Positions 7,814-13,668 of a stretch of 64,000 bases of DNA are shown here, piece by piece. A program made the position numbers and the translations under genes. Within the stretch, counting starts at the first letter, position 1. Each line of letters opens with the position of its first letter. The notes under the pieces were generated by a model. That model was given only the letters and a program-made list of their open reading frames with translations. It ran no database searches and was not told the DNA's origin. Source of the stretch: Roseimicrobium sp. ORNL1 (GTDB lineage Bacteria; Verrucomicrobiota; Verrucomicrobiia; Verrucomicrobiales; Verrucomicrobiaceae); the NCBI RefSeq assembly GCF_011044495.1, contig NZ_CP049143.1:2294001-2358000 (forward strand), read 5' to 3'.

Positions 7814-7957
7814 GTGAAAAAGCCCATTCTCGATCTACAAAAGGCCCTCATGGGGGAGGAGAGTACGCCTCGCCCTGCAAGAAAGACATGGCCCTACTGG
7901 CTGCTGGCGGCAGTCATCCTTGGCGGCGTGCTCTTGTGGGTCCTGCTCGCGCGCTGA
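7814..7957 (+). CDS. Small single-pass membrane protein (47 aa)
   Basis: From GTG 7814 the frame reads MKKPILDLQKALMGEE, a basic segment (RPARK), then a strong membrane helix WPYWLLAAVILGGVLLWVLL and ends AR. An alternative start is ATG 7850. The charge pattern suits an inner-membrane protein with the N-terminus inside. No family recognised. Being short and next to repeat DNA, it may be spurious, but the sharply defined helix followed at once by a stop favours a real product. Confidence 0.4.
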   Translation: MKKPILDLQKALMGEESTPRPARKTWPYWLLAAVILGGVLLWVLLAR

Positions 7958-7998
7958 AAAATGAAACGGAACCCCACCCGAGCGAGAGCGCACTACCG

Positions 7999-8601
7999 CT
8001 AGCCCCTGCTATCCCCAGGCGCGACTTCCATGTAGGGAGCCAGAGTCTTGGTGTCCAGAAACACGCCGTAGACCAGACCTGCGAAGCTGGCCACACTGTC
8101 CAGCAGACGCCGGTCTTCCGGTTCGAACTTTTTGCCTGCCGTGTGCATCACTGCCCACACGGTACCCACAGGTTCGCCCTTGAGGAAGAAGGGGGAGAGC
8201 AGGACCTCCTCCAACGGCGGCGTGATGGACGCGAGGTAGTCGAAGTGACGCTCAGGATGCTGGAAGAGCACGGGGCGCCGCCCTTCAATCACCGTCCCAC
8301 ACGGGCCGAAGTCGCTCGGCGTGCCGGCCTTCACATAGTTCGCCAGTCCACCGTCCACCGCAGGCCAGACGAAGCGCCCGGCGCCAGCATTCAAGAGGCT
8401 CACACCGGCGGACTCAGCCCGCGTGAGTTTCCGCGCGGTCAGGCAGAGCTGCTGGAAGATTTCTTCCGGATGCGCCGAGAGCGCCTGGGTCAGAGTCAGC
8501 AGCGCCTGGGCTTCCTCGGCGTGGTCCGGTGGCCGCGAAGGACGCTGATTCAGCTCTTCGGTGGCGATGACGGCATCCAGGCCAAGGTGGGGAATTTGCA
8601 T
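7999..8601 (-). CDS. GAF-domain protein (200 aa)
   Basis: From MQIPHLGLDAVIATEELN the protein has an N-terminal helix (EEAQALLTLTQALSAHPEEI), then a GAF domain: LTARKLTRAESAGVSLLN, a central FGPCGTVIEGRRPVLF, LLSPFFLKGEPVGTVWAVMH, and the closing helix DRRLLDSVASFAGLVYG. GAF domains bind small ligands or tetrapyrroles and sense signals. There is no attached kinase, cyclase or output domain, so it is either a stand-alone sensor or acts with a partner elsewhere. The conserved FGPCG cysteine is where some GAF proteins react with ligand, but this is not proven here. AGAGG precedes ATG 8601, favouring it over the ATG at 8694. Confidence 0.8.
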   Translation of the reverse strand: MQIPHLGLDAVIATEELNQRPSRPPDHAEEAQALLTLTQALSAHPEEIFQQLCLTARKLTRAESAGVSLLNAGAGRFVWPAVDGGLANYVKAGTPSDFGPCGTVIEGRRPVLFQHPERHFDYLASITPPLEEVLLSPFFLKGEPVGTVWAVMHTAGKKFEPEDRRLLDSVASFAGLVYGVFLDTKTLAPYMEVAPGDSRG

Positions 8602-8721
8602 GGGAGCCTCTAAGGAAATCGTAGTAAGCAGAGATTTCCTTATCAACGCGGGTACTGGGCACCGTGTCAATCCTCGCCCACGATTAAGCTGCAATTGCGG
8701 GCAACAAAGCGGACTTACTCC

Positions 8722-9168
8722 TCAGTTCTCCCCGCCCGAGGGGCCGCCGCTTGCGTGGCGCTCCTCCAGCACCTGCTTGAGCCTCTCCAAGTCATCCTCC
8801 AATCGCCGCTTCACCAAATCGCCCGAAGCGAAGACGGCTTCAATCATGCCTTCCCGACGGTAGCGGAACTCGAATAGCAAGCGGGTCTCTCCCGGCAGCA
8901 TCTCTTGGAGAGTCACTTCACCGGACACCTTCGTCAGGGGATCCGTGTCCCAGCTCACCCGGTTTTTCGAAAAAGACACCAGCCGCGCGCCGAAGACTCT
9001 CTCCGCACCCGTCACGCGTGTGCGGATCCACAGGCGGTCGCCGATTTCACGAGGCGCCTCCACGAAGCTCTCTGGGGCAATCGTGGGCCAGTCCTGGTGC
9101 TGTCTGAGTGCTTCATGAATGAACGGGGCGGGACAGGCGATGTGGATTTCCACTTGGATGCTGGTCAT
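8722..9168 (-). CDS. SRPBCC / polyketide-cyclase-like ligand-binding protein (148 aa)
   Basis: From MTSIQVEIHIACPAPFIHEA the sequence follows the START/SRPBCC pattern: an opening strand, a helix (EALRQHQDWPTIAPES), strands (GDRLWIRTRVTGAERVFGAR, NRVSWDTD, SGEVTLQEMLPGETRLLFEF) and a long C-terminal helix (DLVKRRLEDDLERLKQVLEE). This fold encloses a hydrophobic pocket. Ligand unknown. The ATG at 9168 was chosen because the upstream extension to 9222 is Ser/Pro-rich and lacks fold elements. It follows the GAF gene on the same strand with 120 bp between. Confidence 0.7.
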   Translation of the reverse strand: MTSIQVEIHIACPAPFIHEALRQHQDWPTIAPESFVEAPREIGDRLWIRTRVTGAERVFGARLVSFSKNRVSWDTDPLTKVSGEVTLQEMLPGETRLLFEFRYRREGMIEAVFASGDLVKRRLEDDLERLKQVLEERHASGGPSGGEN

Positions 9169-9286
9169 CGAGGAAATGGGAGCGGGGGACGGGACTGTGG
9201 AGGAGGGTGGGCTCGATTCCAATCAGGCATTCACCTTAATTTGAGTTCAGATTCCTCCCGAGAGATGATGCTCCGCTTGCGATTCA

Positions 9287-9544
9287 GTGGATGTGAAAAC
9301 CGAATCGCCAGAAGGGATGGTGAGGACGGTTTGTGACAGCTTCGCAGGCGGAAACTTTTCGCTCTACCAAGCTGCAGTGCGCATGGTGGAAATGTATCCG
9401 CGAGCGCCGCGTGAGACTTTCTCCGAAGGGTGGACCACCTTGGTCGAGAGCGGACAAATTGGCAGCGAGGGCACGGAGTTCAGGATGGTGGTGCCATTGA
9501 GCGTCTTGGGGAGAGAGGACTCGCAGGCTCCCGGTTGCGGCTAG
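9287..9544 (+). CDS. Small helical protein, possible winged-helix-like (85 aa), paralogue of the gene at 9676
   Basis: Starts MDVKTESPEGMVRTVCDSFA. It has a helix, FSLYQAAVRMVEMYPRAPRE, then WTTLVESGQIGSEGTEFRMV. The order helix-helix-'TLVESGQIGSEG-EFRM' resembles the recognition helix and wing of small winged-helix proteins. Aligned to the protein at 9676, the positions VCDSF/ICSFL, FSLYQAAVRMVE/FTLQDVVEAAEI, W-LVESGQI/WECLRSTEQI and FRM/FRL correspond. Function unknown; DNA binding is only a guess. Confidence 0.5.
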   Translation: MDVKTESPEGMVRTVCDSFAGGNFSLYQAAVRMVEMYPRAPRETFSEGWTTLVESGQIGSEGTEFRMVVPLSVLGREDSQAPGCG

Positions 9545-9675
9545 GCGCGCCGTCATTGGGCGGCTGACGGTTTGAGGCATCGGGTCGAAGCCGGTGAAGT
9601 TTGTTTCAAATTGCAAACACACACGTTGGCCGGGGGAGCGTGTGTCGATTCTGCTTCTGGTCACACCCCCCAAAG

Positions 9676-9921
9676 ATGACTGCACTGACTCACTACTACT
9701 CCCCGGTACCCGTCCAGCATCCCCTTGCCGGGAAGCTGGCGGAAATTTGCAGCTTTTTGCCCACGCCCTTCACGTTGCAGGACGTGGTTGAGGCGGCGGA
9801 AATCCACGCGCCTGAGTGCATTTACGATCTCCCCGGCGCATGGGAGTGCCTGAGAAGCACGGAGCAGATCGAGACCGTCGGCTTGTGCGGAAGTGTCTTC
9901 CGCCTCACCTCGCGAACATAG
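9676..9921 (+). CDS. Small helical protein (81 aa), paralogue of the gene at 9287
   Basis: From MTALTHYYSPVPVQHP: helix GKLAEICSFLPTPFTLQDVV, EAAEIHAPECIYDL, then AWECLRSTEQIETVGLCGSV and FRLTSRT. It shares the layout and spacing of the 85-residue protein 130 bp upstream, so the two arose by tandem duplication and diverged. The upstream in-frame extension to 9601 is Cys/Arg-rich and was rejected. No family recognised. Confidence 0.5.
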   Translation: MTALTHYYSPVPVQHPLAGKLAEICSFLPTPFTLQDVVEAAEIHAPECIYDLPGAWECLRSTEQIETVGLCGSVFRLTSRT

Positions 9922-10355
9922 CGAGAGGTTGCCTGCAATGCGGGAATGACACGGAGGAAAAGATGCGTTGCTCGGTGCAGTGGGTGATTCCCACTGCCAG
10001 TTCGTTTTGTTGGAGGAGTTGGGTATTGGTCTGTGTCCCCGCAGTACAAAGGCCAAGCAAAGTTGGAACCGAATCTTCATATCAGAGACGTCGGGCTACC
10101 AGGAGTGGTCCATGCGACAAGGGGATCCATGCAACACCTTGGGTAAGTTCGTCGCTCCGCGCGCTGAAACATCCATGCCGTCTCCTCATACCTCCCGGTA
10201 TCGTGGTGCTTCCGTGGGCTGGACGCAGCGTGAGCTCCGCCATGAGGCGCGCATCAGGGGGGCGTTTCAGCGTTGCGAGTCGCACGGAGCATATCCGGCA
10301 CGCGATTCCACGATCACAAACACGAACGCGCATTTCCCCAAGCCCCATCTCATCC
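9922..10355. other. Intergenic region with no supported gene
   Basis: About 430 bp before the SDR gene. Although the SDR frame stays open through it, the translation is rich in Arg, Ser and Cys with no fold pattern, and the short-chain dehydrogenase fold begins cleanly at 10356. No repeat of the seven families was found here. Confidence 0.5.
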
Positions 10356-11219
10356 ATGAATTCCGAACACACCACGCTCATCACCGGAGCTTCAAGCGGC
10401 ATCGGTCTCCACCTCGCCCATGAGTTTGCCGAGCATGGCCACCCACTCATTTTGGTGGCGCCAGGGCAGAGTGAATTGGAGTCGCTGAAAACTGAGCTTG
10501 AGACGAAGCACGGTGTGAAAGTTGAGGTCATCGCGAAGGACCTTGAAAAGCCGGATGCCGCACGGGAAGTCTACGTCGCCGTGGAGCAGCTCGGGGAGGC
10601 CGTGGAGATTCTCGTGAACAATGCCGGTCACGGCATGCGTGGGAAGTCCTGGGAGATTCCCATCGACGAAGACATCTCCACCGTCCGGCTGAACATCGAA
10701 GCCGTGCTGCGACTCACGAAGCTCTTCATCCAGCCCATGGTCGAGCGCGGCCAGGGGAAGATTTTGAATGTCGCCTCCATCGCCGGCTTCGAGCCGGGAC
10801 CGATGCTCGCGGTGTATCATGCTTCGAAGGCCTTCGTGCTTTCATGGAGCGAGGCCCTGACCATTGAGCTGGAGGATACAGGAGTGAGCGTCACCGCCCT
10901 GTGCCCGGGCGCTACGGACACGGACTTCTTCCCCAAGGCAGACATGGTTGCCGTAAAGGCCTTCCAGGGCTCGAACGTGATGGCTCCCCAAGACGTGGCC
11001 AGAGTCGGCTATGAAGGCTTGATGAAGGGAGAGCTTTTTGTCGTGCCTGGCGGGATGAACAAGATGCTCGTGGCCGCACGCCGTATCCTGCCAGAATCCA
11101 CTCAGGCCAGGCTCAACCAGAGCATGTACGAATATGTGCCCGAGGAGAAGGTAAAACGCCAGCGCGGCGACGTGGAGATCGCAGCAGAGAAAGAGGCGGA
11201 GGAAGGTAACGGATACTAA
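10356..11219 (+). CDS. Short-chain dehydrogenase/reductase (SDR), 287 aa
   Basis: Starts MNSEHTTLITGASSGIG, so the classical SDR cofactor motif TGxxxGIG lies at residues ~10-17. NNAGHG follows near residue 88, then the catalytic serine in NVASIAGF and the YHASK signature (Tyr-x3-Lys), then PGATDTDFF. This is a complete classical SDR that uses NAD(P)H. The C-terminal tail (KVKRQRGDVEIAAEKEAEEG) is charged and longer than usual. It is closest in style to DltE/YqjQ-type oxidoreductases, but the substrate is unknown. The stop overlaps the convergent gene at 11216 by 4 bp. Confidence 0.9.
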   Translation: MNSEHTTLITGASSGIGLHLAHEFAEHGHPLILVAPGQSELESLKTELETKHGVKVEVIAKDLEKPDAAREVYVAVEQLGEAVEILVNNAGHGMRGKSWEIPIDEDISTVRLNIEAVLRLTKLFIQPMVERGQGKILNVASIAGFEPGPMLAVYHASKAFVLSWSEALTIELEDTGVSVTALCPGATDTDFFPKADMVAVKAFQGSNVMAPQDVARVGYEGLMKGELFVVPGGMNKMLVAARRILPESTQARLNQSMYEYVPEEKVKRQRGDVEIAAEKEAEEGNGY

Positions 11220-11425
11220 TCCTCCCCGGCGTGCGCACTGAAGAAGCCACCGCCGCCTGCGGGAGGATGGCCGGTTTCGCCCACTTCCTTCACGGAAGAG
11301 GCTGGATACTCGGCGATGACTGAATCCCCGCGGAAGAATCGCACGAGGGAGTCATCTCCTTCATACCGGTCGGCTTCCACATGGACGGCTCCTACGCTGC
11401 TCAAAACTACCCTGTAGACCTTCAT
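11216..11425 (-). CDS. Small unknown protein (69 aa), paralogue of the gene at 11463
   Basis: Reads MKVYRVVLSSVGAVHVEADR, then DDSLVRFFRGDSVIAEYPAS, then VKEVGETG and a Gly-rich tail. The pattern is a compact beta-rich domain of strands around RVVLSS, HVEADRYE, VRFFRGD and VIAEYPASSVKEV, as in small SH3-like or membrane-proximal modules. The neighbour at 11463-11690 has the same frame (MKVFRVALSS, DDSLRFHRG, AEHLPPTVIKVEE). It converges with the SDR gene and overlaps its stop codon. Function unknown. Confidence 0.6.
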   Translation of the reverse strand: MKVYRVVLSSVGAVHVEADRYEGDDSLVRFFRGDSVIAEYPASSVKEVGETGHPPAGGGGFFSAHAGED

Positions 11426-11462
11426 GTTTTGAAATCTGCAATCGTTCCTATGGAGTCTGTTT

Positions 11463-11690
11463 CTAGTTGTGTTTCGTAGGGTGAAGTACCGAGACAGGAG
11501 GCAGCACTGAGCCTGAGCTCTCCAGGGCTGTCATGGCTGACTCTTCCACCTTTATTACCGTGGGCGGCAGATGCTCAGCAGGCAGCGTGCCTCCGCGGTG
11601 GAAGCGGAGTGAATCATCATCTGGGGTGCAGGAATTGGCCTCGACAACGGTCGTGCCTGGAGAGCTGAGTGCGACTCGGAATACCTTCAT
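11463..11690 (-). CDS. Small unknown protein (75 aa), paralogue of the gene at 11216
   Basis: From the ATG at 11690: MKVFRVALSSPGTTVVEANS, DDDSLRFHRGGTLPAEHLPP, TVIKVEES, then a Ser/Pro tail. Same module and spacing as the 69-residue downstream neighbour, with 37 bp between the genes, so a likely two-gene transcription unit made by tandem duplication. The longer frame to 11795 adds a basic leader and was not used. Function unknown. Confidence 0.6.
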   Translation of the reverse strand: MKVFRVALSSPGTTVVEANSCTPDDDSLRFHRGGTLPAEHLPPTVIKVEESAMTALESSGSVLPPVSVLHPTKHN

Positions 11691-11883
11691 TGATGAAATT
11701 CGGCGGGGAAGTTTCACGCATCTCGTTTTCAGTTCAAGTGAGCAGATGCGTTTTTTCGACGGCGGCGCTACTGCACTTTGCACGAATCGCCGCAAAGCGC
11801 CGTTTGAGTGACAGCTCGGTCACTTCCGCCGCCGCTGGCCCTCCCGAAAAATTTTCCTCCGGATGAAAATGTCTGGTATGCTC

Positions 11884-11908
11884 ATGGAGAAAGGAGCGCT
11901 TTTCCATG
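11884..11908 (+). promoter_or_regulatory. Hairpin covering the start codon of the 11906 gene
   Basis: ATGGAGAA (11884-11891) can pair with TTTTCCAT (11900-11107 region, ending at the T of the start codon at 11907), using one G-T pair. The same arrangement, with perfect pairing, precedes the paralogous gene at 12588. Confidence 0.45.
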
Positions 11909-12535
11909 CATACCTCTTCTCCTGTCTATTCCGCTGGGTCGTGGCTTGCCATCATGGCCATCTGCGCCAGCATCACCTACGCAGGCGGCTTTTTTGTGGC
12001 GACGGACCGCGCGATGTCCCAATTGAAGGAACGGGAGGCAACGTGGGAGGCCCAGGCCAGGGCTTCCCGCTCCCGCGAGGACAAGCTGTCGAGGGAGCTT
12101 GCCGTGTTGAACGTGAAACTCACGGACAAGGATGAAGAGATGACCAACCTGCGCAAGAAGGTGGAGAGCTTGACCACCGACCTGCAGCGGGTGACAACCA
12201 CAGCGCAGAAGGACAAGGACGACAAGGAAGCCGAAATCTCGCTGCTGGAAGAGGCCCTTACCTCAAAGGCGGAGCGTGCAGCCCAACTGTATCGCGAAGT
12301 GGCAAGAAGGACTGCCATGGCGGTGGACAGCTTTGACCTGCAGAGCCCGCTTTCCATCGAACAGGTCGTCACCGCGAAGAATGCTTTTCATGACATCCAG
12401 CACGAAGTGGCTGCCGGCAACTTCAAGGGGCTGGCTCTTACCAATGGCTACCAGCGGCTGAAGACCATCTTCGAGAATCCGGATTTGGAGGGCCTCTCTG
12501 CCGGCTACGATGCGGTAAAAGAGGGGGCGAGGTGA
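11906..12535 (+). CDS. Membrane-anchored coiled-coil protein (209 aa), paralogue of the 12588 gene
   Basis: Starts MHTSSPVYSAGSW, then an N-terminal membrane helix (LAIMAICASITYAGGFFVAT, ~14-33), then a long coiled coil of about 90 residues (LKEREATWEAQARASRSRED ... DKDEEMTNLRKKVESLTTDL ... EAEISLLEEALTSKAER). A C-terminal helical domain follows (VVTAKNAFHDIQHEVAAGNF, then KGLALTNGYQRLKTIFE). The downstream paralogue is a shorter version with the same helix, the same LRKK coiled coil and the same end (VDAGQFEGLDGTDGFQIL). A single-helix anchor with a cytoplasmic or periplasmic coiled coil suggests a structural or scaffold role; this is inference. No family recognised. Confidence 0.75.
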   Translation: MHTSSPVYSAGSWLAIMAICASITYAGGFFVATDRAMSQLKEREATWEAQARASRSREDKLSRELAVLNVKLTDKDEEMTNLRKKVESLTTDLQRVTTTAQKDKDDKEAEISLLEEALTSKAERAAQLYREVARRTAMAVDSFDLQSPLSIEQVVTAKNAFHDIQHEVAAGNFKGLALTNGYQRLKTIFENPDLEGLSAGYDAVKEGAR

Positions 12536-12568
12536 GTTGACGGCCCCCGCCTCTGTATGGTAAGTTTG

Positions 12569-12590
12569 TGGAGAAAGGGTTTTCTCCATG
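12569..12590 (+). promoter_or_regulatory. Hairpin enclosing the ribosome-binding site and the A of the start codon of the 12588 gene
   Basis: TGGAGAAA (12569-12576) pairs perfectly with TTTCTCCA (12581-12588) across a GGGT loop. The last base is the A of ATG 12588, and the stem holds GGAG, the only Shine-Dalgarno-like sequence. A TTGACG at 12537 with TAAGTT 18 bp downstream could be the promoter, overlapping the end of the upstream gene. Confidence 0.5.
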
Positions 12591-13004
12591 CAAACGGAAT
12601 CAACAGGGTTTGCGAGTGGACTGTGGCTCACCGTGATTGGCATCTTCATGGGGCTGGGATTCGCCGGAGGTTATCTGGTGGCCTCCAATCACGCCTCCAC
12701 AGGGCTGAAGAAACGGGAGGCGGAGTGGAATTCGAAGTCTGCTTCCTACTTCGCCCAGGAAAACAAGCTCACGGCCGAATTGGCGGCACTGAAGTCCACC
12801 CTTTCCGACAGGGACAAAGAGCTGGCGACTCTGCGCAAGAAAGAGAACGACCGACATGAGCGAGGGGTGGTGGAGCTGTTTCGGAAGGCCAGGCAAGGAT
12901 TCACCTATATCAAAAGCCAGGTGGACGCCGGTCAGTTCGAGGGACTCGACGGTACCGATGGCTTCCAGATTCTGAGCGCCGCCTTCGAGGAAGAGAAAAA
13001 GTGA
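12588..13004 (+). CDS. Membrane-anchored coiled-coil protein (138 aa), paralogue of the 11906 gene
   Basis: MQTESTGFASGLWL is followed by a membrane helix (TVIGIFMGLGFAGGYLVAS), a coiled coil (LKKREAEWNSKSASYFAQEN, KLTAELAALKSTLSDRDKEL, ATLRKKENDRHERGVVEL), and a short C-terminal module (RQGFTYIKSQVDAGQFEGLD). The coiled coil is about 40 residues shorter than in the upstream copy. Both genes share a leader hairpin, so they are probably regulated the same way at translation. Function unknown. Confidence 0.75.
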   Translation: MQTESTGFASGLWLTVIGIFMGLGFAGGYLVASNHASTGLKKREAEWNSKSASYFAQENKLTAELAALKSTLSDRDKELATLRKKENDRHERGVVELFRKARQGFTYIKSQVDAGQFEGLDGTDGFQILSAAFEEEKK

Positions 13005-13010
13005 ATGCCC

Positions 13011-13556
13011 CTCGGAGGTGAGGCGTCCCGCCTGACAGCGGGCGTTAGGCCTCCGGCCTGACGGAAGGAGTGCCACCTCACGATTTCACGCCAAAGGGAC
13101 GACTGGGTTAACCGCAAAGGGGCAAAGCAGCAAAGGACGCAGAGGAGCGGGAGGGGGCTGAGTGAGCGCAGGGGCCAGAGAAGCGGAGACATCACTGGCC
13201 AATACATCTCCATCTGCGGCGATACCTTGCGTCAAGGAGTGGGGACATTCCTGTCCCCATGGGAAGGTGGCTGCCTGTAAAGTTGCTCCTGCCTGTGAAT
13301 CTCAATCCTGCTCCATCGGGGATTAGTTCGCTGTCCCAAGGTCCTGCTCATCCAAAATGGGGACAGGAATGTCCCCACTCCTTGACACGACGCCTCGCTC
13401 TTGAGCGCCAAGTCCACCCGACCGCGATCCTCCGCGCTCTCTGCCCCTTTGCGGTTAACCGGAATCGTCCCTTCTGCGTGAAATCGCGAATTGACGTTCC
13501 TAACGTCAGGCCGGAGGCCTAACGCCCACTGTCAGGCGGGGACGCCTAACCTCCTT
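13011..13556. repeat. Nested inverted repeat: rep-A, rep-B, rep-B inverted, rep-A inverted
   Basis: Left arm: rep-A at 13011-13152 (GAGGCGTCCCGCCTGACAGC ... GGTTAACCGCAAAGGGGCAA), then rep-B at 13233-13260 (CAAGGAGTGGGGACATTCC...). Right arm: rep-B inverted at 13357-13386, then rep-A inverted at 13410-13556. The centre (13261-13356) has no gene. The ~545-bp region fills almost the whole gap between the coiled-coil gene and the TPR gene. CTTTGCCGCTCTGCTGCTTTG at 13563-13583 is another rep-A-type remnant. Confidence 0.75.
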
Positions 13557-13668
13557 CAGTTTCTTTGCCGCTCTGCTGCTTTGCGTTCCTCCCTCACCCA
13601 GAGAGGGCTATCTACCGCCCGCCACCTTCCCGGTTGAGCTTTTCCCGGGGCGCTCGTACCGTATCTGA

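Noticed and set aside
8110-8140. tRNA-like GGTTCGAA
   Set aside because: No acceptor or anticodon arms around it; it is inside the GAF gene.
9816-10355. N-terminal extension of the SDR frame
   Set aside because: Rich in Arg/Cys/Ser with no fold pattern; the SDR fold starts cleanly at 10356.
13011-13556. CRISPR array
   Set aside because: Repeats are inverted and unlike in spacing; there are no regularly spaced direct repeats and no cas genes.
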